Assembly (NCBI GenBank): GCA_001513185.1
Contig: LFST01000008.1
Coordinates: 20,220-71,340 of the forward strand
Source of the DNA: Candidatus Fermentithermobacillaceae bacterium DTU015
GTDB lineage: Bacteria > Bacillota > Sulfobacillia > Fermentithermobacillales > Fermentithermobacillaceae
Length of the DNA stretch: 51,121 bases
Direction: 5' to 3'
Part shown: positions 9,245 through 19,296 of the stretch, piece by piece
Numbering within the stretch: the first letter of the stretch is position 1
How the letters are laid out: each line of letters starts with the position of its first letter
Program-made: the position numbers and the translations under genes
Notes under the pieces: generated by a model
The model's database searches: none
Seen by the model: only the letters and a program-made list of their open reading frames with translations
Told to the model about the DNA's origin: nothing

Positions 9245-9802
9245 CTACTTCCTCCTGAACACACGGCACATCAAATAGCTGGCTTTCCCGAGTATCAGCA
9301 CCATACCTTCGGCGTGTTTAAGCGCAAACGGTTTAAACAGGGCCTTTCCCGCGATCCCCAGAGCTGATACAGCCCCTACACCCAAGCTGCTTAGCCACAC
9401 CAGATTGGTCCATGGAAACAAGGCCCTTACCTTGTATATCATAGCAATTGCCAGGGCACCTGACAAAGTGGCACACACATCACCGACTACATCATTGAAG
9501 ACGGAGGACACCCTGGGGGCGTTCCTCACAAACCACAGCGACTCTCTTGCCCCTGGGACCTTCCTCGACGCCATGGACAGAATCGCCTTCTCATCAGCTG
9601 CGGTGGCAGCGAGCCCGATGCCGTCTGTGAGGATGCCGAGGGCAATCACAAGCAGAAACAGGGGAATGCTTAGGTAAACCGAGATTTCCTGGGCCAATTC
9701 TTCAAACGAAGCGTTGAGCACAAAACTTAGCAAGAATGCAAGCAATCCAAGCCCCAAGGCTTGGATCACGTAGCGGTTATTGTTCCTCCGTTGTTTGGTC
9801 AT
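9245..9802 (-). CDS. oapA: OLE-associated membrane protein OapA
   Basis: This 185-residue integral membrane protein has about four hydrophobic segments (roughly 12-30, 40-62, 105-125, 135-155) and basic ends. Known OLE-associated proteins are about this size, have about four membrane segments and are encoded directly beside the OLE RNA, as here. Acidic residues in GILTDGIGLAATAADEKA recall the D-x-n-D motif noted in the family, and the stretch also resembles DUF21/CorB-like transporters. OapA binds OLE RNA and places it at the membrane. The ATG at 9802 is the second of two in the repeat ATGACCAAATGACCAAA. The ribosome binding site GAGGTGAG lies in the pairing strand of the RNA's terminal helix. 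Identification rests on position, size and topology. Confidence 0.8.
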   Translation of the reverse strand: MTKQRRNNNRYVIQALGLGLLAFLLSFVLNASFEELAQEISVYLSIPLFLLVIALGILTDGIGLAATAADEKAILSMASRKVPGARESLWFVRNAPRVSSVFNDVVGDVCATLSGALAIAMIYKVRALFPWTNLVWLSSLGVGAVSALGIAGKALFKPFALKHAEGMVLILGKASYLMCRVFRRK

Positions 9803-9813
9803 TTGGTCATCTC

Positions 9814-10339
9814 ACCTCTTTGAGGGTAGTATCTGTGATTAATCTTGTGACTTAAGGTCCAGCAGGATTTCCCGCAGGCCAACCCGGGCTTACGCCCAAG
9901 GCGGTTCCCCTTTAAGGCCTGCCTGTTCCGTCGCCGAAAACAGCGCTGGATCGCCACTTAGTTCACACCGCAATCCCACAGATACCCCCGTGAGAGACAG
10001 TCTAGGAGCTTTCCTCGAAGATCCTGCCTTTCCTAGCTTCTTTTGCAGCCGGATTTTCAGGAGACACTCCATCCCATCCAGCCACTCAAAGCAGGCCCTT
10101 CTCGTAAAGAGAATCTACCTGTGAAGCCGGGACAACCCGTGCTTCCCGAAAAAAGGGCAGCTTTTCCTTCATCACCTGCATGCCATTGCAGGCCTCCCTT
10201 TTTTCCTCCTCCCTGCCCAGACCGAACGCTGGGCGCATCCGGCCCGAAGCAGGGCGACTTTCAGGTACAGGCCATGACGGATTTTTAGCCCCGCCCTGGG
10301 AACGCAGAATCTACTAGAATACTGTACCCTCAAAGAGGT
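9814..10339 (-). ncRNA. OLE-type large structured RNA (ornate, large, extremophilic)
   Basis: The 660 bases between rlmH and oapA hold no convincing gene but much RNA structure. A perfect 15-bp helix joins the two ends: the segment complementary to 10325-10339 pairs with that complementary to 9814-9828, and pairing continues after a small bulge. Inside are several hairpins: CCTGCA/TGCAGG, TTCTC/GAGAA, CTAGGA/TCCTAG, GCAGGCC/GGCCTGC enclosing the GTAA-tetraloop hairpin GGGC-GTAA-GCCC, and a long-range GCAGGAT/ATCCTGC. Location in the ispA-dxs operon, directly upstream of an OapA-like gene, is the hallmark of OLE RNA, a roughly 600-nt membrane-associated RNA of extremophilic Firmicutes. Boundaries are inferred from the helix; the transcript may extend up to about 10460. 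A search with the OLE covariance model would decide. Confidence 0.8.
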
Positions 10340-10462
10340 TGCAGCAACAACTATACAAAAAACCAGCGTAATAGTCAAATCACAGCCGAGGTCACTGCCA
10401 AAATGGCACACTAAGTGCACCCATTTGCTTTGCATTCTCACGGTTTCGGCCGCAAGACTGCT

Positions 10463-10942
10463 TCACCGATGATACGGTTCTCCCCTTGCAATCTTGAACG
10501 CCCTGTACAACTGCTCCGCAATGAGCATCGGCATAAACTGGTGAGGAAAGGTCATGGGGCCCATGGACAGGCGGAGCTGCGCACGGGACAGGATTTCTGG
10601 CGCCAATCCCGTGGTGCCGCCAATTACAAACGCCAAGCTGGAGTCACCATAAAGGGCACGTTCCTGAACCCATCTGCTGAGTTCCTCAGAGGACATCTGG
10701 GTGCCCCGGATGTCCAGGGCAACTACATACTCATTGTCCGTGATCGTCCGCAAGATACGTTCAGCCTCTGCCTGCCGAGCCGAAGCCAGCTGCTTCTCTG
10801 AAAAGGCCTCAGGAACCGGTTCATCTTGCAATTCAACCAGTTTGATACTGGCGTAGGGTCTAAGGCGTTTCAGGTACTCACAAACGCCCTCACAGAGGTA
10901 TCTCTCACGTAGCTTGCCTACAAGGATAATCCGTATGCGCAT
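10463..10942 (-). CDS. rlmH: 23S rRNA pseudouridine-1915 N3-methyltransferase RlmH
   Basis: RlmH is a SPOUT methyltransferase acting on the 70S ribosome at pseudouridine 1915 of helix 69. The SAM-binding knot motif FVIGGTTGLAPEIL and the C-terminal SMGPMTFPHQFMPMLIAEQL are diagnostic. An upstream in-frame TTG is itself part of the GGGAGG ribosome binding site; the ATG at 10942 gives 159 residues, the standard family length. It sits 22 bases after ispA and directly before the OLE RNA. That is not its usual Firmicute location, so it appears to have been inserted into this operon. Confidence 0.95.
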   Translation of the reverse strand: MRIRIILVGKLRERYLCEGVCEYLKRLRPYASIKLVELQDEPVPEAFSEKQLASARQAEAERILRTITDNEYVVALDIRGTQMSSEELSRWVQERALYGDSSLAFVIGGTTGLAPEILSRAQLRLSMGPMTFPHQFMPMLIAEQLYRAFKIARGEPYHR

Positions 10943-10964
10943 TGGCCTTCCTCCCAAATGGGAA

Positions 10965-11936
10965 TCACTTATTAGGGTGTCCGGGAGCCTCGAGTCTTGA
11001 GAGGTACATGCGTGAGAGTTCCTTTATCAGGGCCTGCCCAGGGAACGCAGCTGAAGCGGCTTGGATGCTCATTTGAAGGATTTCCCTTGCCTCCTGGCAT
11101 GCCTCGGCCATGGTCTTGGTCTTAAGCAGCGTATTCTTGTCTTGCTCTTTGCCGCCTTTGCCTAAGTCCTCGATGTCATCGATTATCTGATACGCATACC
11201 CAAACTGTTCACCCCAAGTGCCACACAGCTCAACTACCTCAGGGGAAGCGCCCGCCAATATGGCTCCTGCCATGGCAGAACACCTAAACAGCGCGCCTGT
11301 TTTCATCCTGTACATATCAGGTATCCGCCCGGTTTGGGTTTGCCCTTCCAATAGCCAATCCAGCACCTGCCCGCCTACCATGCCTGACGGGCCGGCCGCT
11401 TTGGCGATCTCAACCGCCGCATGCAGCACTCGATGGTGGGGCAAGTTCCTGCACGACAGCATGCACTCAAACGCCATAGTGAGCAGTGCATCCCCACAAA
11501 GCAGGGCAAGCGCTTCGCCGAACTTCTTGTGACAGCTGAGCCTGCCTCTCCGGTAGTCGTCATCATCCATACAGGGCAAATCGTCGTGCACCAATGAATA
11601 TGCCTGGATCATCTCAAGGGCTACAGCAAACGCCATAGGCCCGTCCAGGTATTCCGGGGAACGCGGAGGGCTTGATGAGTCCGGGCTCCCTGACAGCATT
11701 GCCGATGGCCTGGCAGATAGCCCTGCCGGCGATAAAGGCTCTGATACGTTTGATAGTTCATCGTATATAGAAAGCAATATGATGCTCCTGAGCCTCTTGC
11801 CGCCCACAAGGGAATAGCTCATGGCTTCCCTAAGTTCAGGCACTGCCCAAGGATAAGCAGCCATAGCTGCTTCAATCGCCTTGTCAATCGCTTTACGCTT
11901 TTCCTCAAGCTTCTTTGCAAGCGTCGCTGAAGTCAT
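10965..11936 (-). CDS. ispA: Polyprenyl (farnesyl/geranyl) diphosphate synthase IspA, with Ser/Pro insertion
   Basis: This trans-prenyltransferase builds geranyl/farnesyl diphosphate from IPP and DMAPP. The first Asp-rich motif is HDDLPCMDDDDYRRGR, the GGKRLR motif lies at residues 45-50, and the second Asp-rich motif is IIDDIED. The ATG at 11936, six bases after GGAGG, is preferred; a longer open frame merely reads through xseB. It overlaps xseB by 32 bases. Between GGKRLR and HDDLP there are roughly 28 extra residues (about 64-92), rich in Ser and Pro, compared with E. coli IspA. This looks like a flexible surface insertion that should not destroy activity. Confidence 0.93.
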   Translation of the reverse strand: MTSATLAKKLEEKRKAIDKAIEAAMAAYPWAVPELREAMSYSLVGGKRLRSIILLSIYDELSNVSEPLSPAGLSARPSAMLSGSPDSSSPPRSPEYLDGPMAFAVALEMIQAYSLVHDDLPCMDDDDYRRGRLSCHKKFGEALALLCGDALLTMAFECMLSCRNLPHHRVLHAAVEIAKAAGPSGMVGGQVLDWLLEGQTQTGRIPDMYRMKTGALFRCSAMAGAILAGASPEVVELCGTWGEQFGYAYQIIDDIEDLGKGGKEQDKNTLLKTKTMAEACQEAREILQMSIQAASAAFPGQALIKELSRMYLSRLEAPGHPNK

Positions 11937-12204
11937 CAGCTTCCTCCGTTTCAAGGTGTTCCGCTTCCGCCTTGAGTATTTCCTGAACCCTGCTCTCTGC
12001 ACGGGCCAAGATGGATTCCAGTTGTCTCGCCAGCCGTACCCCTTCTTCGAATTTGGCAAGCGACTCTTCCAGAGACAACTCTCCGCTTTCCAGGCGGTCC
12101 ACAATTGCCTCGAGCTGCTTGAGCATCTCGGCAAAGCTCAGATCTTTCTGTTCGTCCTGTGCGGGCTGGACACCGGCCACATCGATTTCAGGCTGGGAAT
12201 TCAT
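11905..12204 (-). CDS. xseB: Exodeoxyribonuclease VII small subunit
   Basis: XseB binds the C-terminal helices of XseA in the nuclease that degrades single-stranded DNA. The core LSFAEMLKQLEAIVDRLESG followed by LSLEESLAKFEEGVRLARQL is the family signature and forms a helical hairpin. At 99 residues it is slightly longer than usual, with an acidic tail. Its ATG overlaps the xseA stop by four bases (ATGA), and its 3' end overlaps ispA, so the three genes are probably translationally coupled. Confidence 0.95.
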   Translation of the reverse strand: MNSQPEIDVAGVQPAQDEQKDLSFAEMLKQLEAIVDRLESGELSLEESLAKFEEGVRLARQLESILARAESRVQEILKAEAEHLETEEADDFSDACKEA

Positions 12205-13490
12205 TCTGAACGTGGCACCTCCTCCTCGCTGGTTTGTTCAACGCGGCAAATCAAGGAACCTTCATACAGATTGATAAACACCTGATCCCCTTGGCGAACT
12301 TGTTTGTAACTCCTGATTACCCTCATGTCCGGGACCGACCGGGTCACGCTATAACCCCTTGAGAGTACCGCAAGGGGGCTCAGGGTTTCAAGCTTTAGGG
12401 CCAGCGAAGCAAATCTTTGCCTGTTTCCGTCCAGGGAAGCCTGCATGACCTGGGTAAGACCTTGTTTGAGATGTAGAACTTCATCCTCAGCTGTCTGGAT
12501 GAATCCCATTGCGTTAACCAGCTGCTCCTTGAGCCTGAGGAGGGTCTCGCCTTGAGACACCAGGAACCAGTCAGGCCTTTGTAGGCACGGGCGTGAGGCT
12601 AGGCCTTGCAGACGGGTGCGGTTGTTCCTGATCTCCAAGGCCAGGCTGGCATAAGCCCGTTGAACCAGCCTTTCCACCTTGGTCTTGAGTTCTCGGGCGT
12701 TGGGCACCACCAATTCAGCCGCCGCCGACGGTGTGGCAGCCCTCACATCTGCCACGAGATCCGCTATGGTAACATCACGTTCGTGGCCCACCGCCGACAC
12801 CACGGGCACCCTGGAAGCATATATGGCCCTCGCCACTAGCTCGTGGTTGAACACGAACAGGTCTTCCTGGGAACCACCGCCCCTGCCCACGATGATTACA
12901 TCCACACCTGGCACCTGGTTGAGGAGCTTGATACCTGCGGCGATTTCCACCTCGGCTCCCTCGCCCTGGACTTTGGAATCCGCCACCACAAACTGTACCC
13001 CGGGATAACGCCGCTTGCCGACGGACACAATGTCCTTTATGGCAGCGCCGCGTATGGAGGTTACCAAGCCAATCTTGCGTGGAAACAAAGGAAGGGGCCG
13101 CTTGCGCGCCGGGTCGAACAGCCCTTCTTTCTCAAGCTTCTGCTTGAGCTGTTCAAGCTGGGCATACAAGGCGCCTAACCCTGCCGGCTCCATGTAGGTG
13201 ACGTAAACCTGATAGACACCGTCCCGTTCAAACACAGACACACTTCCAGCAACGATCACCTGCATACCTTCCCTGGGCACGAAGGTCATGCGGGTCCTGT
13301 TGCTGCGCCACATAACCGCCCTCACGCTGGATTTTTCATCCTTGAGGGTAAAATAAAGGTGGCCCTGGTAGTCTCTCAGGTTGGCTATCTCACCCTGCAC
13401 AAACACCTGCCGCAAGAATTCGTCCTGCCAGAACAGTTTGCGGATATAGGAGTTGAGCTGGGTAACAGATATCACATTCCTAAGATCCAC
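12201..13490 (-). CDS. xseA: Exodeoxyribonuclease VII large subunit
   Basis: XseA is the catalytic subunit of exonuclease VII. The N-terminal OB-fold (1-100) includes VQGEIANLRDYQGHLYFTLK. The catalytic domain carries GLVTSIRGAAIKDI, IIVGRGGGSQEDLFVFN and SAVGHERDVTIADLVADVRA. A coiled coil and a C-terminal beta strand segment (LSRGYSVTR) finish the protein. The length of 429 residues is normal. The start is GTG with AAAGGTGG upstream. In many Firmicutes folD precedes xseA; here the preceding genes are nfnA and nfnB. Confidence 0.96.
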   Translation of the reverse strand: MDLRNVISVTQLNSYIRKLFWQDEFLRQVFVQGEIANLRDYQGHLYFTLKDEKSSVRAVMWRSNRTRMTFVPREGMQVIVAGSVSVFERDGVYQVYVTYMEPAGLGALYAQLEQLKQKLEKEGLFDPARKRPLPLFPRKIGLVTSIRGAAIKDIVSVGKRRYPGVQFVVADSKVQGEGAEVEIAAGIKLLNQVPGVDVIIVGRGGGSQEDLFVFNHELVARAIYASRVPVVSAVGHERDVTIADLVADVRAATPSAAAELVVPNARELKTKVERLVQRAYASLALEIRNNRTRLQGLASRPCLQRPDWFLVSQGETLLRLKEQLVNAMGFIQTAEDEVLHLKQGLTQVMQASLDGNRQRFASLALKLETLSPLAVLSRGYSVTRSVPDMRVIRSYKQVRQGDQVFINLYEGSLICRVEQTSEEEVPRSE

Positions 13491-13555
13491 CCAGGTGCCA
13501 CCTTTCGTACCGCCTATCTTCCAGTTTGATTCTATGCTGACCGTTTTGTCCTAAA

Positions 13556-13580
13556 GGGGCCAGAGGCTAAGCCTAGCCCC
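13556..13580 (-). terminator. Hairpin between nfnB and xseA, possible weak terminator
   Basis: GGGGC pairs with GCCCC, with an inner AGGC/GCCT pairing, on the minus strand just after the nfnB stop. It is followed by TTTAGGACAAAA rather than a clean U-run, so it may only attenuate read-through into xseA or stabilise the upstream message. Confidence 0.35.
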
Positions 13581-13588
13581 GGATGTGC

Positions 13589-15831
<2,243 letters not shown>

Positions 15832-15894
15832 TCGCCTATCCTCCCACACCTACAATGATTTACGGTATTGAGTTTCACTAAATGATGTGCACCC

Positions 15895-16359
15895 TCACTC
15901 CCGTATTGTACCGTTTTTCACAATCTTTGACCAGCCCAATTTGCGGAAAATCCCCATAAGCAATCCGTTGACGAATTTGGGAGAGGCGTGGGTGCCAAAC
16001 TCCTTGGCCAACTCTATTGCTTCATCCAGTACTACTTCTATGGGAGCTCCTTTGACGTAGGCGGCTTCAGCATAAGCCAGCCTGATAATCGAGAGGTCCA
16101 CTTTGGGCATCCTTGACACAGGCCAGCCAACCGATACTTCGTTGATCACCTGGTCTATTTGACCAACGTTCTCGATGGCGGCCTGGGTTATCTCGCGGGC
16201 ATATTCCAGGTTGCGGGGTTCAAGTATATACTCCTGCCCGGCTTCGCCGGCAAGGTAATCGAAGCTCTCTTTAGGGTCTATATTGCCGACTTCCCAACAA
16301 AAAAGCGCACGCAGCGCCAATATCCGTGAATCGTGTCTGGTCATTCTCCGCTTATTCAA
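15895..16359 (-). CDS. nusB: Transcription antitermination factor NusB
   Basis: NusB binds boxA RNA with NusE (S10) and promotes rRNA antitermination. The all-helical fold is represented by RHDSRILALRALFCWEVG at the N-terminus, PKVDLSIIRLAYAEA, and IEVVLDEAIELAKEFGTHASPKFVNGLL (quoted as two adjacent stretches around LAKEFG). Start choice is unclear: the TTG at 16359 has GGGGAG about twelve bases upstream, while the ATG five codons later has GGAG only one base away. It overlaps the preceding DUF2273 gene by four bases. Confidence 0.93.
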   Translation of the reverse strand: MNKRRMTRHDSRILALRALFCWEVGNIDPKESFDYLAGEAGQEYILEPRNLEYAREITQAAIENVGQIDQVINEVSVGWPVSRMPKVDLSIIRLAYAEAAYVKGAPIEVVLDEAIELAKEFGTHASPKFVNGLLMGIFRKLGWSKIVKNGTIRE

Positions 16360-16598
16360 TGGAAATACGGTCTCCCCGGAAGCCTTTCTTCCAGGTACTC
16401 CCTTATCCCCTTTCCTTCGTCATCTGTCCATTTTCCTATAGAATACCCCAACCATGTAGCTAATGCTATCACAAGGGTCTTCCAAACTCCAAGGAAAATG
16501 AGGGATAGCCCTGTAGCAAAACCGATCAGCGTCCCCAGTGCCCGGCCAGGATGCTCCCGCACCCAAGCAACGATGATGTTCAGGAGTCGGTCTTCCAC
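16356..16598 (-). CDS. Small DUF2273 membrane protein
   Basis: This 80-residue protein has two hydrophobic segments (about 18-38 and 40-55) and a charged tail. Family members lie next to Asp23/Gls24 and AmaP genes, as here, and are thought to belong to the same envelope assembly, though a biochemical role is not established. GGAGGTG precedes the GTG start. Its stop overlaps nusB. Confidence 0.8.
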   Translation of the reverse strand: MEDRLLNIIVAWVREHPGRALGTLIGFATGLSLIFLGVWKTLVIALATWLGYSIGKWTDDEGKGIREYLEERLPGRPYFH

Positions 16599-16612
16599 CG
16601 CCGGGTCACCTC

Positions 16613-17137
16613 CTAACGCCTGCCTTCAAGGGAAATATCCGCTACAGATACTGATACCCTTTCTACGTTCACACCTACAATATCCCTCACGTAGGTGGAC
16701 ACTGCCTTCTGAAGCTTGTCTGCCAATTCAGGCAGGTTAGCGTCTACCGCAACCTTGAGCTCCAAGGACACACAAAGCCCGGTTTCGCCTAGAGTAACCG
16801 CTGCCCTGACGTTCCGCACCCCTGAAATCCTGGATGCCACGCGGGTGACCAAGTTCCTCACTGCCACCAGGGAAATGCGCACCTGTCCCATTTCGGTATC
16901 ATGGACAAGGGCGTGCACAGGGGCCCTCTTTAGGCCCATAAACACAAAGCGGAGGCCTATCAAAAACAGGAACCCTGAAACCACCCCCAGGGTAGCCCTG
17001 CCTGTAGGCGTTTTCACCCCTTGCACAAATGCAGTGAGAGGCCTCTCCCACCCGAGGCTGACTATGAGGAACACAAGTGAGATTACTGAGAGGGATACTG
17101 CGTAGATAGTCAGGACCACTCTGTCAGCTAAGCGCAC
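16613..17137 (-). CDS. amaP: AmaP, membrane anchor for Asp23
   Basis: AmaP tethers Asp23 to the cell membrane. Two transmembrane segments (about 8-28 and 50-72) form a hairpin, followed by a soluble Asp23-like domain with repeated beta-strand patterns (VRNVRAAVTLGETGLCVSLE). The length of 174 residues matches. The GTG start has AGAGGTGG upstream. It sits between asp23 and the DUF2273 gene, the canonical order. Confidence 0.88.
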   Translation of the reverse strand: MRLADRVVLTIYAVSLSVISLVFLIVSLGWERPLTAFVQGVKTPTGRATLGVVSGFLFLIGLRFVFMGLKRAPVHALVHDTEMGQVRISLVAVRNLVTRVASRISGVRNVRAAVTLGETGLCVSLELKVAVDANLPELADKLQKAVSTYVRDIVGVNVERVSVSVADISLEGRR

Positions 17138-17155
17138 ACAACCACCTCTTTCTGC

Positions 17156-17551
17156 TTACGCGTCAGTGCCGGCTCTTACACCCTCATGGGAGACTCCCTG
17201 TATATGAATGTTGACCTGCGTCACCTTGAGGTCAGTCATGCTTTCTATGGACTTTTTGACGTTCTCCTGGACTTTATAAGCTACTTCGGGGATCCTGGCG
17301 CCGTATCTCACGTTCAGGTAAAGGTCCAACGATACCTCTTTCTCGCCCAGGGAGACTTTGACTCCCCTGCCCTTGTTTTTCTTGCCCAGGATGGCGCTGC
17401 TGATATCACCTACAAGGTTGCCTGACATCGCAGCCACGCCCTCTACCTGAGATGCAGCCACACCTGCTATGGCAGCGATCACTTCATCCGAAATGCGCAC
17501 TTTCGCACCCTTGTTTTCCGTACCTTCCGAAACATCAATATAGTCGGGCAT
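17156..17551 (-). CDS. Asp23/Gls24-family envelope stress protein
   Basis: Asp23-family proteins coat the inner face of the membrane and are linked to envelope homeostasis. The domain spans about residues 15-120 and includes ISDEVIAAIAGVAASQVEGV, where the family pattern is clear. Upstream in-frame codons overlap the ribosome binding site; the ATG at 17551 follows AGGAGG by six bases (131 aa). It is the first gene after a predicted promoter and leads the run into amaP, nusB, nfnAB and xseAB. Confidence 0.92.
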   Translation of the reverse strand: MPDYIDVSEGTENKGAKVRISDEVIAAIAGVAASQVEGVAAMSGNLVGDISSAILGKKNKGRGVKVSLGEKEVSLDLYLNVRYGARIPEVAYKVQENVKKSIESMTDLKVTQVNIHIQGVSHEGVRAGTDA

Positions 17552-17583
17552 GATGTGCCTCCTCTGCACGTGTATCCATGACC

Positions 17584-17613
17584 ATTATACAGATGCCGCT
17601 TAGACACCTGCAA
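17584..17613 (-). promoter_or_regulatory. Sigma-A-type promoter upstream of the asp23 operon
   Basis: A perfect TATAAT (complement of 17584-17589) lies 18 bases from a weak TTGCAG (complement of 17608-17613). It is in the 81-base gap between spoIIIAH and asp23, which would separate the housekeeping unit from the sporulation operon. The weak -35 leaves strength uncertain. Confidence 0.5.
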
Positions 17614-17632
17614 TCCCAATCACTTTTCCCGA

Positions 17633-18172
17633 TCACTTGGGTGTAGGGATCACCGTGATGTTGTGCAGGCTTATCTTTGCAATCCGCTTTACGGCATCCC
17701 CTATTTGAGCCACGTCCTTTTCAGTCAGGGCTGTAGTCTTGACCACTACGGTACATGAATCCCCTGAGATAAACACCAGGGAATCTAACCCTTTGGCTTT
17801 GAGTATCCCCTCAATCCTGAGTTCCTTGCCTATGGCGTCTACAAGGTCAAGATACCTTAGGTGGGCTTCGTCCCGCACTTCAGGGGATGCGTTCTTGTCC
17901 TCCATGACCTGTTTAACGAGGTCCATCTGCTCTTTCTGTACCTTCTCCCGGGTTAACCTGAACTCGGCGAAGAAGTCCTGCGCACCCACTAGCGCCCCGG
18001 TGGGGACATCAGCAGGTTCTAGCCCCAACATATCTTTGGCCCGTGTGGACACATAGTATAGCAGGCCCGCAACCAACAACAGAAACACCAGCACTTGCCA
18101 GATTTGTTTCTTGGCGTTCTTTGCTGTCTCCATGCTTTCATGAAATCTTCTCATGGTAGAGTGAGATTTCAT
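17633..18172 (-). CDS. spoIIIAH: Stage III sporulation protein AH
   Basis: SpoIIIAH sits in the mother-cell membrane and joins forespore SpoIIQ to form the feeding channel across the intermembrane space. A single transmembrane segment (about 25-42) follows a basic N-terminus. The C-terminal EscJ/FliF-like ring-building domain includes KDVAQIGDAVKRIAKISLHN. The ATG directly follows the spoIIIAG stop, with AAGGAGGG upstream. It is the last gene of the spoIIIA operon. Confidence 0.93.
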   Translation of the reverse strand: MKSHSTMRRFHESMETAKNAKKQIWQVLVFLLLVAGLLYYVSTRAKDMLGLEPADVPTGALVGAQDFFAEFRLTREKVQKEQMDLVKQVMEDKNASPEVRDEAHLRYLDLVDAIGKELRIEGILKAKGLDSLVFISGDSCTVVVKTTALTEKDVAQIGDAVKRIAKISLHNITVIPTPK

Positions 18173-18778
18173 TTATTTCCCTCCTTGCATAGGAAGTACC
18201 TCAATTTTGTAAATGGGAATCCCCAAGAGCACCTGAACCGCCCTGTAGATGTTGGTCTTTACTACCGGATCCCTGGCGCCCTCGGCCACCACCACACACC
18301 CTGAGATCCTCGGGGTAAGCACCGTCTCAGGGATGAGGGAATCGCCTGAACCGGCACCCCTTCCGGTAACTGCCTGGGTGGTCTCTGTTTCGTTAACGGT
18401 GTGCCTGGTCTGCCCTTGGGGTGTAGATTCCGACTGGGTGTTTCTTGATACCGATGTGTTCGCTACATAGACCGTCTCTGGCCCCCGTTCCAAGGTTATG
18501 GATACGTGCACCTTACCTGCACCTTGAACCGCCGAGACTACTTGCTCCAGCTGTTTGGTGAGTGCATCCTGGTACTCCCTGAGCTCAGAAAGCAGGCGCC
18601 CCTCCTCTGCTTCTGCCCCTTTGCCTGTGCCTGACATGAAGCTGCCTGCGATAATCAAGGCCAGTCCAAGCGCACCCAGCAATGCAAGCCTTAAGTACTC
18701 AGGCTTGAGTACCGGAATGCCAAAAGGCCTATCTTTGGCCTGAAACCTTTGGTTCCCCGCGGTTCGCTTCTGATCCAA
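18173..18778 (-). CDS. spoIIIAG: Stage III sporulation protein AG
   Basis: SpoIIIAG forms a large ring in the channel between mother cell and forespore. It has one transmembrane segment (about 30-50), a coiled linker, and a ring domain with characteristic pieces: KVHVSITLERGPETVYVANT and GCVVVAEGARDPVVKTNIYR. A longer open frame exists, but the TTG at 18778 follows GGGAGG by nine bases and removes an overlap with spoIIIAF; it is preferred (201 aa). Confidence 0.92.
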   Translation of the reverse strand: MDQKRTAGNQRFQAKDRPFGIPVLKPEYLRLALLGALGLALIIAGSFMSGTGKGAEAEEGRLLSELREYQDALTKQLEQVVSAVQGAGKVHVSITLERGPETVYVANTSVSRNTQSESTPQGQTRHTVNETETTQAVTGRGAGSGDSLIPETVLTPRISGCVVVAEGARDPVVKTNIYRAVQVLLGIPIYKIEVLPMQGGK

Positions 18779-18800
18779 AGGGCCACACCTCCCCCGTAAG

Positions 18801-19280
18801 CTACTCTTGGAACCCTTCAAACCGGATATTGCCGGGATCTATATCAAGCTGGGTTGCAATCAGTTCCCTGAATTTCTGGAGCACCTCCCCGTCTGGCTCA
18901 TATAAGGAAACGGTCAGGTAGAGGGTGAGCTTGGTCGCTGAAAACTCCGGTGCCACCCCTGCTGGTTCAACTTGTACGCTGTGTATGGGCAGCCCCGCTG
19001 CCAGGGCCAGCTGGGTCACGCGCCTCTGTACTTCCAGGGCATAGAAGCGCTCCAAGGAGAACCCATCCGCTTCCCACGTGTCTTGTCCCAGCCTGAGCCC
19101 TGCCACCTGCTGGGGCTTACCCACAAACCCCGCCACAGGCGCCAGGATGCATAGCAGAAGTAGCAGTTCAATCACAAATTTAGACTGCTTCTGCATTGAC
19201 TTGGGGATCAGTACCAGGGCAGCAGACGAGATAACTGCAACCAGGTACACGCCTTTGGCCCACGCTTTCAAAGACTCCAC
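18801..19280 (-). CDS. spoIIIAF: Stage III sporulation protein AF
   Basis: SpoIIIAF is a membrane component of the SpoIIIA complex. Two transmembrane segments (about 10-27 and 33-52) precede a soluble ring-building domain (about 85-159, ending IDPGNIRFEGFQE). The length of 159 residues is slightly short of the Bacillus protein. The GTG start has the strong site AAAGGAGG. Confidence 0.9.
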   Translation of the reverse strand: MESLKAWAKGVYLVAVISSAALVLIPKSMQKQSKFVIELLLLLCILAPVAGFVGKPQQVAGLRLGQDTWEADGFSLERFYALEVQRRVTQLALAAGLPIHSVQVEPAGVAPEFSATKLTLYLTVSLYEPDGEVLQKFRELIATQLDIDPGNIRFEGFQE

Positions 19281-19296
19281 TTTTGACCTCCTTTAC

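Noticed and set aside
9890-10441. Three short open frames within the OLE region (both strands)
   Set aside because: They lack ribosome binding sites and known domains and overlap dense RNA structure; the RNA explanation is better.
11937-12134. N-terminal extension of IspA
   Set aside because: The extra 66 residues are xseB read in another frame; the ATG at 11936 has a good ribosome binding site.
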